A stretch of DNA of 10,083 nucleotides, from the NCBI GenBank assembly GCA_002336405.1, contig DDEJ01000165.1, forward strand, positions 2,316 to 12,398, in the 5' to 3' direction. Origin of the DNA: Rhodobacteraceae bacterium UBA1957. GTDB taxonomy: Bacteria > Pseudomonadota > Alphaproteobacteria > Rhodobacterales > Rhodobacteraceae. Shown here piece by piece: positions 1 to 6,755 of this stretch; position 1 is the first letter of the stretch; each line of letters begins with the position of its first letter. Under the pieces are notes generated by a model that worked only from the letters and a program-made list of their open reading frames with translations, was not told where the DNA came from and made no database searches. The position numbers were made by a program, and so were the translations under genes.

Positions 1-19
1 TTATCCATGGGTTTTTCAT
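1..19 (-). CDS. possible 5' end of a gene leaving the window (partial)
   Basis: An ATG on the minus strand at 19-17 opens a frame reading M-K-N-P-W-I up to the window edge. It lies 14 bases beyond the stop codon of the DUF3553 gene on the same strand, so it could be the next gene of a small operon. No Shine-Dalgarno-like purine run is visible ahead of it, and six codons cannot identify a product. The real start may lie further left, or there may be no gene here at all. Confidence 0.2.
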
Positions 20-22
20 AAG

Positions 23-37
23 TTAAGGTTCTGTTAA
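23..37. promoter_or_regulatory. CtrA-type binding box TTAA-N7-TTAA
   Basis: The sequence TTAA at 23-26 and TTAA at 34-37 are separated by exactly seven bases (GGTTCTG), which is the full consensus spacing of the alphaproteobacterial response regulator CtrA. The right half-site continues to TTAAC, also as in the consensus. It overlaps the stop codon of the DUF3553 gene and lies directly in front of the possible minus-strand gene starting at 19. The gene for ChpT, which phosphorylates CtrA, is about 215 bases away. The match is seen in the sequence; occupancy by CtrA is inferred. Confidence 0.5.
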
Positions 38-225
38 CGCTGTTCGTTTTGAATGGCCGCCACCAACTCAACAAAGGTAGCATCAATGACCAACTTTCCA
101 ACTTCGCGAAAATTGACAGTTACTTTAGTGTCAACCACTGACTGCACCTGCCCAATGCCCCAGTCCGGGTGCTGAGGATGTTCTACCAGATCACCGGGTT
201 CCCAAAATACTGTCAAATGTTTCAT
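34..225 (-). CDS. DUF3553 family small protein
   Basis: This 63-residue protein matches the small DUF3553 family that I recall as common in Rhodobacterales. The visible signature is an N-terminal block with W-E-P-G-D-L-V, then H-P-Q-H-P-D-W-G-I-G-Q-V-Q-S, followed by a beta-rich stretch V-T-V-N-F and G-K-L-V-I. The G-x-x-V-x-H-P...G-x-G-x-V pattern resembles the small Tudor/SH3-like barrels found at the C-terminus of UvrD/PcrA helicases and in CarD/TRCF proteins, which suggests a role contacting RNA polymerase or nucleic acid, but this is inference and no function is established. A good Shine-Dalgarno AGGAAG lies 7 bases before the ATG. It is divergent from chpT with only 26 bases between the two starts, so the promoters must overlap the genes or each other. 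Confidence 0.85.
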   Translation of the reverse strand: MKHLTVFWEPGDLVEHPQHPDWGIGQVQSVVDTKVTVNFREVGKLVIDATFVELVAAIQNEQR

Positions 226-251
226 CAGCGCACTTCCTACCAGAGAATATT

Positions 252-851
252 ATGAATAATCTTAACCTAACCTTGTCCAATTTAATAGGGTCGCGCATTT
301 GTCATGACCTGATTAGTCCGATCGGCGCGATCAACAACGGGCTGGAACTTATAGAGATTAAAGGCGACCAAGTTGGCTCGGAAATGCGACTGATTGAACA
401 AAGCTGCGCCGCTGCCAGCGCCCGCATTCAGTTTTTTCGAATTGCCTATGGCGCGGCGCTCGACGGCCAAATTATCAGCAATCGCGAAACCGTCCAGATC
501 ATCAACGGTGCGATACAATCAAACCGTCTGGCAGTCCTATGGCACCCAAAAGGTGATTTCCCGCGCCGCGAAATCCAGCTGGCGTTTTTGCTTTTGCAAT
601 GTTTCGAAACCGCGCTGCCCTATGGCGGGACAATTCATGTTGGTCGCAAGGCCAGCACTTGGCTGATATCCGGCGAAGCTGACCGGCTTGAAGTTGACAC
701 TGAGTTATGGCGACATCTCGTCAGACCGTCACCGAAAACCGAAATATCACCGGCACATGTTCAATTTGCCCTATTGTCGGAATGTGTCTTCCAAACTGGC
801 CGTCAACTACAGGTGGAACAGACCGAACAAATGCTGCAAGTAACCCTATAG
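252..851 (+). CDS. chpT: Histidine phosphotransferase ChpT
   Basis: ChpT passes phosphate from the hybrid kinase CckA to the response regulators CtrA and CpdR; in roseobacters this relay chiefly governs motility, gene transfer agents and cell division heterogeneity. The 199-residue protein has the expected layout. Helix 1 of the dimerisation/phosphotransfer domain carries S-R-I-C-H-D-L-I-S-P-I-G-A-I-N-N-G with His18 as the phosphorylation site. A second helix around residues 45-65 (S-C-A-A-A-S-A-R-I-Q-F-F-R) is followed by a degenerate ATPase-like domain without nucleotide-binding boxes, typical of ChpT. Length fits the family (about 200-225). The start at 252 is preceded by a weak AGAGAA. 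The gene is divergent from the DUF3553 gene and converges on proA with a 15-base gap, so it is transcribed alone. Confidence 0.9.
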   Translation: MNNLNLTLSNLIGSRICHDLISPIGAINNGLELIEIKGDQVGSEMRLIEQSCAAASARIQFFRIAYGAALDGQIISNRETVQIINGAIQSNRLAVLWHPKGDFPRREIQLAFLLLQCFETALPYGGTIHVGRKASTWLISGEADRLEVDTELWRHLVRPSPKTEISPAHVQFALLSECVFQTGRQLQVEQTEQMLQVTL

Positions 852-866
852 GTCAAACGCACAGAT

Positions 867-2159
867 TCAGGCCCGGATTGCACCATCTCCCGCCACGAGA
901 TATTTAAAACTGGTCAATTGCATTGCCCCAACCGGCCCACGCGCATGCAGTTTTCCCGTCGCGATGCCGATTTCAGCGCCCATACCAAACTCCCCACCAT
1001 CCGCAAATTGGGTCGAGGCATTATGCATCAAGATGGCACTGTCGACACGATTGAAAAACTCCGCGGCGGCCTGATCGTCTTGGGTCATAATACACTCAGT
1101 GTGATGGGAGCTATGCGTTTGAATATGCGTCAACGCAGCCTCCATATCATCCACCACTCGCACCGCAATAATACTGTCGAGGAACTCTTGACCCCAGTCT
1201 TCTTCTTTGGCCTCGATGCTGCCATAAACGGCGTTCAGGGGCGCCGTTGCGCGTACTTCGATGCCGGCCTCGATCAGTCCGACAACCACCTCTTTGCCGA
1301 GACCCGCCACCACATCGCGGTGGATCAGCAGGCATTCTGCAGCACCACAGATCCCGGTACGCCGGGTTTTGGAATTCAATACAACCCGCATGGTTTTCGC
1401 CGCATCTGCAGCTTTATCGATATAAATGTGCACAATACCCTCGAGGTGCGCAAACACTGGCACGCGTGCCTCGCGCTGTACCAAACCAACGAGGCCCTTA
1501 CCACCACGTGGCACAATGACGTCAACACTTTCAGTCATCGTCAATAACTGCTGAACTGCCGCACGATCCCGCGTCGGCACCAGCTGCACAGCTGCCTCGG
1601 GCAGATCGGCCACGCGCAACCCCTCGAGAAGACAACTGTGAATCGCAGCCGAGCTGTGAAAACTCTCGGAGCCACCGCGCAAAATTACCGCATTTCCAGC
1701 TTTTAGACACAACGCCCCGGCATCTGCCGTGACATTCGGGCGGCTTTCATAGATCACCCCGATCACACCTAAAGGGGTACGCACCCGTTTGATCTTAAGC
1801 CCGGTGGGACGATCCCACTCGGCCAGCACCTCGCCCACAGGGTCAGGCTGGTTTGCAACTGCGCGCAAGCCATCCACGATTCCTTGAATCCGCACCTCAT
1901 CCAGCAACAACCGGTCCAACATCGCGGCACTCAGATTTTTCGCCCGCCCGTATTCCAGATCTTTTTGATTGGCCGAGATAATGGTTAACCGCTTGGCCCA
2001 GACCGCGTCGGCAGCCGCCTGCAGGGCCTGCGTTTTCACCGCAGCCGGCGCGATCGCAAGCGCGATTGAGGCCTGTTTCGCCCGCGCGCCAATGTCTGCC
2101 ATCAACGCGGCAATATCCAGACCATCCACACCGTTTTCAGTTTTTGCAACGTCTCTCAT
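867..2159 (-). CDS. proA: Gamma-glutamyl phosphate reductase ProA
   Basis: ProA reduces gamma-glutamyl phosphate with NADPH to glutamate semialdehyde, the second step of proline synthesis, in the cytoplasm. The 430-residue length is normal. Family signatures include [15 protein letters not shown] near residues 130-144, the cofactor-binding stretch A-V-I-L-R-G-G-S-E around 157-165, and the catalytic block [10 protein letters not shown] with Cys271 as the nucleophile; many ProA proteins have Asn after this cysteine where Gly stands here. H-L-E-G near 238-241 and S-S-H-H-T-E-C-I near the C-terminal third also fit. AGGATAGGG lies just before the start. It is the last gene of the obg-proB-proA run, 46 bases after proB, and most likely cotranscribed. 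Its substrate is made by the adjacent ProB, and the labile acyl phosphate is thought to be channelled between the two. Confidence 0.97.
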   Translation of the reverse strand: MRDVAKTENGVDGLDIAALMADIGARAKQASIALAIAPAAVKTQALQAAADAVWAKRLTIISANQKDLEYGRAKNLSAAMLDRLLLDEVRIQGIVDGLRAVANQPDPVGEVLAEWDRPTGLKIKRVRTPLGVIGVIYESRPNVTADAGALCLKAGNAVILRGGSESFHSSAAIHSCLLEGLRVADLPEAAVQLVPTRDRAAVQQLLTMTESVDVIVPRGGKGLVGLVQREARVPVFAHLEGIVHIYIDKAADAAKTMRVVLNSKTRRTGICGAAECLLIHRDVVAGLGKEVVVGLIEAGIEVRATAPLNAVYGSIEAKEEDWGQEFLDSIIAVRVVDDMEAALTHIQTHSSHHTECIMTQDDQAAAEFFNRVDSAILMHNASTQFADGGEFGMGAEIGIATGKLHARGPVGAMQLTSFKYLVAGDGAIRA

Positions 2160-2205
2160 ATCAGCACCCTATCCTGATTTAGGCTGTCATCAACTCGTCT
2201 GCGCC

Positions 2206-3312
2206 CTATATTGCCATATCATCGCGATGGATCAAGGCCGCCCGCCCGGAATAGCCCAAAATAGCTTCGATCTCGCGTGACTGTCGACCCATGATTGCTT
2301 GGGCTTCATGGCTGGAATAACAGCTCAACCCCTGCCCTAATTCGTACCCCTGCGCGTCTTGAATACGGACCGGATCACCGCGTTCAAACAGACCGCTTAC
2401 CGCGCTCACGCCAGCCGGTAAGAGGCTTTTTCCCTGCTGCAGCGCCGCCGCCGCACCGGTATCGATACACAGTGAGCCCTGCGGTTTCATCGCGGCAATC
2501 CAACGTTTGCGCGCTGTGCGCGGATCGAGTTGTGGCGTGAACCATGTGGCGGCACCTCCAGCATCCAGCGCCCGTAACGGATGCAGTACCGACCCTTCGG
2601 CAATCACCATGCCACAGCCTGCAGCCGTGGCTGTCTTGGCTGCCATCAGTTTAGTCTTCATCCCACCCTTTGACAGCCCAGATCCCGCATCCCCAGCCAT
2701 CGCCTCTATCTCGGGGGTGATCTGGTCAATCACCTCAAAGCGCTGCGCGGTGGGATCACTCTGGGGGTTGGCAGAATAAAAGCCATCAACATCAGATAAT
2801 AAAATAAGCTGCCCTGCCCCGACGGTGACCGCAACCTGTGCTGCCAAACGGTCGTTATCACCATAGCGGATTTCATCGGTTGCAACGGTGTCGTTTTCAT
2901 TCACAATCGGCACCACACCCAGACCCAGCAAGGTCTCTAAAGTCGCCCGTGAATTCAGATAGCGACGGCGGTTGCTGCTGTCTTCTAAGGTGACCAGCAC
3001 TTGCGCTGTGATGATGTTGTGAGGCTCTAGCGCCTCTTCATAGGCGCGCGCCAACCGGATTTGGCCCACGGCGGCGGCCGCTTGGGATTCTTCAAGTGCG
3101 AGCTTTGAAGCAGACAGGCCCAATGCACCACGGCCCAATGCAATCGATCCCGAAGACACCAGCACCACGTCACAGCCCCGCGCCTTGAGAAAGGCAACGT
3201 CTTGCGCCAGCGCCTGCAGCCAATCGTGCCGCAGCGCGCCAGTGTTACGGTCAACCAACAGGGCCGACCCGATTTTTATGACCAAGCGTTTTGCGTCGCC
3301 TAAGGTCGCCAT
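2206..3312 (-). CDS. proB: Glutamate 5-kinase ProB with C-terminal PUA domain
   Basis: ProB phosphorylates glutamate with ATP to gamma-glutamyl phosphate, the committed and proline-inhibited step of proline synthesis. The 368-residue protein has the two expected domains. The amino acid kinase fold (about 1-260) shows [10 protein letters not shown] at 11-20, [11 protein letters not shown], the glutamate-binding [24 protein letters not shown] and [12 protein letters not shown]. The PUA domain follows from about 277 to the end, with [10 protein letters not shown] and [16 protein letters not shown] lies 7 bases before the ATG, supporting this start, which overlaps the end of obg by 13 bases and suggests translational coupling. 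The partner enzyme ProA follows directly. Confidence 0.97.
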   Translation of the reverse strand: MATLGDAKRLVIKIGSALLVDRNTGALRHDWLQALAQDVAFLKARGCDVVLVSSGSIALGRGALGLSASKLALEESQAAAAVGQIRLARAYEEALEPHNIITAQVLVTLEDSSNRRRYLNSRATLETLLGLGVVPIVNENDTVATDEIRYGDNDRLAAQVAVTVGAGQLILLSDVDGFYSANPQSDPTAQRFEVIDQITPEIEAMAGDAGSGLSKGGMKTKLMAAKTATAAGCGMVIAEGSVLHPLRALDAGGAATWFTPQLDPRTARKRWIAAMKPQGSLCIDTGAAAALQQGKSLLPAGVSAVSGLFERGDPVRIQDAQGYELGQGLSCYSSHEAQAIMGRQSREIEAILGYSGRAALIHRDDMAI

Positions 3313-4337
3313 TTCTCAACTTCCTCAACAATTGGAGTAAGACGCAGTCTGTCCTCATCGATCTGGCCGCGTACCGCACGCAAAACGTCCGTCACGCCCT
3401 CAGAACTGACCCCAGACATCATCAGAACCGGGCCATCCACCACCGCTTGCAGTGCCGCACACGCCTCGCCGCGTTCGTCGGCATCGAGCGCGTCGATTTT
3501 GTTCAGCGCCGTCACCCTTGGCTTGAGCGCAAGATCCCCACCATAGGCCTCTAACTCACCAATAATCGTTTGGTAATCTTCGATAAAGTTAGCCGACGTG
3601 CCGTCCACCAAATGCAACAGCACCGAGCAGCGTTCGACATGGCCCAGAAACAAATCACCCAGACCCTTACCCTCATGCGCGCCTTCAATCAGGCCCGGAA
3701 TATCCGCAATCACAAATTCGGCGCCATCGACCGCCACAACCCCAAGGTTGGGATAGAGCGTGGTAAAGGGATAATCAGCAATTTTTGGTCGCGCGTTCGA
3801 TGTCGCTGCTAGAAATGTGGATTTTCCGGCATTGGGCAGACCCAAAAGACCTGCATCCGCGATCAGTTTCAACCGCAACCAAAGCGTGCGCTCGATGCCA
3901 TCCTGACCAGGGTTGGCCCGGCGGGGTGCTTGATTGGTCGCGCTTTTGAAATGCAGGTTGCCAAAGCCGCCATTGCCGCCCTTGGCCAAAAGCACGCGTT
4001 GCCCCACCTCGGTTAGATCGGCAATCACCGTCTCTTCGTCCTCATCGAGAAGCTCGGTTCCAACAGGCACCCGCAGGACGATTTCATCTCCATTGGCACC
4101 AGTGCGTTGTTTGCCCATTCCCGGCGTACCGTTTTTGGCAAAAAAATGTTGCTGATACCGAAAATCGATCAAGGTGTTAAGCCCCTCAACCGCCTCGGCC
4201 CAAACCGAGCCACCATTACCACCATCGCCGCCGTCAGGTCCCCCGTATTCGAGATGCTTTTCACGCAGGAAACTCACCGCTCCCCCGCCTCCGGCACCGG
4301 ATCGGATATGGACTTTGGACAGATCAAGAAATTTCAT
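3300..4337 (-). CDS. obg: Obg/CgtA GTPase, ribosome assembly
   Basis: Obg is an essential GTPase that binds the 50S ribosomal subunit and links ribosome maturation to growth and the stringent response. From the start chosen here the protein has 345 residues. The Gly-rich Obg domain (1-158) begins [11 protein letters not shown] and carries G-A-G-G-G-G and [12 protein letters not shown]. The G domain has G1 G-L-P-N-A-G-K-S at 166-173, switch I Y-P-F-T-T at 189-193, G3 D-I-P-G at 212-215, G4 N-K-I-D at 279-282, and S-G-V-S-S near 308-312 as G5. The optional OCT domain is absent, as in other short alphaproteobacterial Obg proteins. An upstream in-frame ATG (4349) would add four residues, but GAGG lies 6 bases before the ATG at 4337 and the family starts there. 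proB overlaps its 3' end. Confidence 0.97.
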   Translation of the reverse strand: MKFLDLSKVHIRSGAGGGGAVSFLREKHLEYGGPDGGDGGNGGSVWAEAVEGLNTLIDFRYQQHFFAKNGTPGMGKQRTGANGDEIVLRVPVGTELLDEDEETVIADLTEVGQRVLLAKGGNGGFGNLHFKSATNQAPRRANPGQDGIERTLWLRLKLIADAGLLGLPNAGKSTFLAATSNARPKIADYPFTTLYPNLGVVAVDGAEFVIADIPGLIEGAHEGKGLGDLFLGHVERCSVLLHLVDGTSANFIEDYQTIIGELEAYGGDLALKPRVTALNKIDALDADERGEACAALQAVVDGPVLMMSGVSSEGVTDVLRAVRGQIDEDRLRLTPIVEEVEKWRP

Positions 4338-4365
4338 TGTGGGCCTCAAATCGTTGCCCTATCAG

Positions 4366-4394
4366 GCGATAGCGCAACTCGCAGGCAGTCTCAA
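4366..4394 (-). promoter_or_regulatory. candidate promoter of obg-proB-proA
   Basis: On the minus strand TTGAGA (plus 4394-4389) and TATCGC (plus 4371-4366) are separated by 17 bases, a plausible but weak sigma-70 pair about 30 bases before obg. The -10 element is poor. It overlaps a small inverted repeat CTATC/GATAG (4359-4363 and 4368-4372). The 74-base gap after the serine hydrolase gene has no clear terminator, so read-through from that gene is an alternative. Confidence 0.25.
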
Positions 4395-4411
4395 GGCTTG
4401 CTTGGCCGTAA

Positions 4412-5584
4412 TCACAGGCTTTGATAGGCGGCTGTGCGCATATCTTCGGCCAATGGCAACGCACCACCTAAAAACTGGGTCATCACCACACCAACCATAT
4501 CTTCGCGCGGATCCACCCAAAAATACGTATCTGCCGCCCCCGCCCAGCCAAACTCGCCATCCGAGGTCGGGGCAGTCGCAGCGCCAGGATCGATCATCAC
4601 CCGCCCGGTCAGGCCCCAGCCATAGCCCCGTAGAGGCACAGCCCCAACCGACAGCGGCAATTGGTCAAGCGTGATTCTGTTGCGCTGAAGCATGTCATGC
4701 ATTTTAGAAGATACCACAGCATCACCCTGTGGCGTGCGCCCGGTTAACAACATGCGCGCAAAACACATATAATCGTTCAGACTGGCATAAAGCCCTAGGC
4801 CACCGCGGCGAAAATCTGGCTTATCAACAGGGCACATCTGACTGATATCGCGTCGCACAAGACTGTGTGGCAAAGCTGACACTGGCGGCAATCCTGTCAA
4901 ATCGCCAGGCCCATACATTGCCATCAGGCGGTGCCGATCTGCGCGGGGCACGCAAAAACCGGTGTCTTTCATCCCTAAGGGGTCAAAAATTTCAGCCTGC
5001 AATAAGGCGCTCAGGTCACAGCCCGTGGCGCATTCGATCACATGAGCAAGCACATCCGTCGCCACGCTATAGCGCCATGCGGTACCAGGATGAAACGCCA
5101 GTGGCAGTGCCGCGAGTGCCGTCATCATATCCGCCATTGATCGGTGGCCATCCGCCAGAATATTCGCCCCACGGTAATAGGGGGCAACGTGACAGCCAAG
5201 AATGAATTCATAGCTGAACCCGGCGCGATGCATCAGCAAATCCTCAACCGTGATCAACCGCTGGGCTGGTGTAATCGACCCATCGGTGCCCAGAACCTTC
5301 ATCTTTGCAAACGCAGGATCAAACTGTGCAACGGGATCATAAAGCCGCAGCCGTCCCTGATCGATCAAGCGCAGAGCAAGCACCGAGATGATCGGCTTGG
5401 TCATAGAAAAAATCTGATATAGGGCTGTCTCGGGGATCGGCCGCTGGGTTTCAAACTCGGCGCAGCCTGCACGACCTGACTGCAACACCGCCCCAGCACG
5501 TTCGACCTGCCATTCAATACCACAAAATTTTTGTGCCGCGACATAGCCATCAGCAACAAACTGCATCCGATTTGTGCTTTGCAT
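4412..5584 (-). CDS. Serine hydrolase, class C beta-lactamase/esterase fold
   Basis: This 390-residue protein belongs to the beta-lactamase/transpeptidase-like family that also includes esterase EstB-type enzymes, D-aminopeptidases and penicillin-binding protein relatives. The nucleophile motif S-M-T-K is at 60-63 (Ser60, Lys63), preceded by the usual Y-Q-I-F. The second motif is the Tyr of W-R-Y-S-V at about 172. L-L-M-H-R-A-G-F-S at 116-124 and a C-terminal G-W-A-G-A-A-D-T-Y-F-W-V-D-P, matching the third-motif region, complete the fold. No signal peptide is visible, so a cytoplasmic esterase-like role is more likely than antibiotic resistance; the substrate is unknown. An upstream in-frame start at 5644 would add 20 unconvincing residues; AGGGGG 8 bases before the ATG at 5584 decides for the shorter form. 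It lies between obg and the IclR gene, on the same strand as both. Confidence 0.85.
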   Translation of the reverse strand: MQSTNRMQFVADGYVAAQKFCGIEWQVERAGAVLQSGRAGCAEFETQRPIPETALYQIFSMTKPIISVLALRLIDQGRLRLYDPVAQFDPAFAKMKVLGTDGSITPAQRLITVEDLLMHRAGFSYEFILGCHVAPYYRGANILADGHRSMADMMTALAALPLAFHPGTAWRYSVATDVLAHVIECATGCDLSALLQAEIFDPLGMKDTGFCVPRADRHRLMAMYGPGDLTGLPPVSALPHSLVRRDISQMCPVDKPDFRRGGLGLYASLNDYMCFARMLLTGRTPQGDAVVSSKMHDMLQRNRITLDQLPLSVGAVPLRGYGWGLTGRVMIDPGAATAPTSDGEFGWAGAADTYFWVDPREDMVGVVMTQFLGGALPLAEDMRTAAYQSL

Positions 5585-5902
5585 GATCAAAGCCCCCTGT
5601 TGAGAATTATTCACCACACACCATGGCCCCACGATCGTCGGCAAAGCTCATCCGATCTGGTCGTGTCAGTAACATCAGCCCGGAACATAAGGTGGTTATA
5701 GCTGATCGTTCGCCGCAAGCCAGCCCCGCACCACAGTCACCATAAAATTACTTTTACGCGGCGATACGCGTCAACAAAAGCGCACCCAATTAAAACCAGT
5801 CTGCAAACATCAAAGGCAACACCAAAATGTGTTTCACAGTATTTTGAGGGACCGTACTTTTAAAAACAATTGTCTGGAAACAAGACTGGTAAAAGAGGTC
5901 AC
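5585..5902. other. gene-poor stretch between the serine hydrolase and the IclR gene
   Basis: About 318 bases carry no convincing coding frame. The part next to 5902 is AT-rich and contains ACAATTGT and TTTTAAAA, both short palindromes, but I see no strong hairpin with a T-run that would end the IclR transcript: the best is GTCT/AGAC with a 7-base loop on the minus strand, too short to count. The part next to 5585 should hold the promoter of the serine hydrolase gene, but I find no convincing -35/-10 pair. Nothing repeat-like or RNA-like stands out. Confidence 0.5.
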
Positions 5903-6673
5903 CTATAAAGCAGCACTATGTGCGACTTGCGCATGCATCTGAATAGCTTGACTAATACGGCCGACCAAGCCCAGCAACGAGGCGCCGATCTCGGCTCTTT
6001 TAGTTGCATTGAATTTGCTGACCGGACCAATGCAACCAATGCTGAAAATGGTGCCTACATTTGCCATAAAAATGGGTACGGCTACGCTGGAAACACCAGT
6101 TTGAATTTCTTCCAGACATTCCGCATAACCCTTGACCTTCACCTGCTCAATATCACGTTTCAATTGATCGATCTCGGTATAGGTTTTGTCTGTATATTGC
6201 TTCATCGGCGTTTTCATCGCCGTCATCAGCAGATCAGAACCGGCAAAAGCCAAAATTGCCTTGGAGCATGAACAGGCATGTATCGGGCGAAACCCCAGCC
6301 CCGGGTGAATGAAGCCTGACCGAGAGTTAGCCGGCGCCTCGACATGAATAATTTCGACCCCATTGTTGCGAATTCGGGATAAAAACACCGCTTCGTCATA
6401 TTCCCCGGCGGCCTCTTTTAAAAAAGGTCGTGTGGCTTCGCAGACATCGAAATTGGATTGCCCCTGCAGAACCGCTGCGCGAAGGCGATGGCCGATTGCA
6501 TAACGCCCCGCCGCCTCAACATCTTCAATAAACCCGTTCTCTGCCAGTTTTTGCAGCGCGCGATAGCAGGTCGGCTTGGGGATTTCAGTTAGCTTATGCA
6601 GCTCTGTTGCCGACACCGGCCGGTCTGCTGCGGCAACATATTCCAACACCATCATTATTCTATCTAGCTGCAT
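5903..6673 (-). CDS. IclR-family transcriptional regulator
   Basis: IclR regulators are dimeric or tetrameric repressors/activators with an N-terminal winged helix-turn-helix and a C-terminal GAF-like effector domain, often controlling a divergent catabolic operon. The 256-residue protein has the usual length. The helix-turn-helix spans roughly residues 5-60, with S-A-T-E-L-H-K-L-T as the first helix and I-P-K-P-T-C-Y-R-A-L-Q-K-L (31-43) as the recognition helix, then the wing G-R-Y-A-I-G-H-R-L. The effector domain follows from about 75, including the typical I-H-A-C-S-C-S-K-A-I-L-A-F. It is divergent from the methanethiol oxidase operon, with an 82-base gap that holds a palindrome suited to it, so I infer that it controls that operon and itself. 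The effector might be methanethiol or a related thiol, but nothing in the sequence shows this. The start has a weak GAGAA. Confidence 0.93.
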   Translation of the reverse strand: MQLDRIMMVLEYVAAADRPVSATELHKLTEIPKPTCYRALQKLAENGFIEDVEAAGRYAIGHRLRAAVLQGQSNFDVCEATRPFLKEAAGEYDEAVFLSRIRNNGVEIIHVEAPANSRSGFIHPGLGFRPIHACSCSKAILAFAGSDLLMTAMKTPMKQYTDKTYTEIDQLKRDIEQVKVKGYAECLEEIQTGVSSVAVPIFMANVGTIFSIGCIGPVSKFNATKRAEIGASLLGLVGRISQAIQMHAQVAHSAAL

Positions 6674-6688
6674 AATATTCTCATTTAC

Positions 6689-6703
6689 TAAGAAAGTTTC
6701 TTA
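6689..6703. promoter_or_regulatory. 15-bp perfect palindrome, candidate IclR operator
   Basis: TAAGAAA-G-TTTCTTA is a perfect inverted repeat of 7+1+7 bases in the gap between the IclR gene and the methanethiol oxidase operon. Its size and its GAAA-N-TTTC core resemble operators of the IclR family; E. coli IclR recognises a 15-bp palindrome of TGGAAAT-N-ATTTCCA type. It directly adjoins the likely -10 element of the regulator gene, which fits autorepression, and lies 52 bases before the oxidase start codon, which fits control of the operon. Binding is inferred. Confidence 0.65.
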
Positions 6704-6732
6704 CTATATGAAAATTTTATATCAACTTGCAA
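6703..6732 (-). promoter_or_regulatory. candidate promoter of the IclR gene
   Basis: On the minus strand TTGCAA (plus 6732-6727) and TATAGT (plus 6708-6703) are separated by 18 bases of AT-rich DNA. TATAGT differs from the sigma-70 -10 consensus at one position; the -35 is moderate. The -10 shares its last base with the palindrome at 6689-6703, so a bound repressor would cover the transcription start. No equally good pair was found for the oxidase operon in the plus direction. Confidence 0.4.
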
Positions 6733-6755
6733 TGGTTTTATCTGAAAGGGCACAG

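Noticed and set aside
240..254. GAGAATATTATG shared between the starts of chpT and the IclR gene (minus 6682-6671)
   Set aside because: A 12-base identity including a start codon and a weak ribosome site; two copies are not enough to call a regulatory motif.
918..1547. 209-residue plus-strand open frame opposite proA
   Set aside because: It is the antisense shadow of proA, with no recognisable domain; proA on the other strand is unambiguous.
5860..5895. Weak hairpin GTCT/AGAC with nearby T-run as terminator of the IclR gene (minus)
   Set aside because: A 4-bp stem is too short, and the T-run is not directly behind it.
6576..6755. Long N-terminal extension of the methanethiol oxidase frame (60 extra residues)
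   Set aside because: It overlaps the divergent regulator gene and its promoter region, is not like family members, and a good ribosome site supports the start at 6756.
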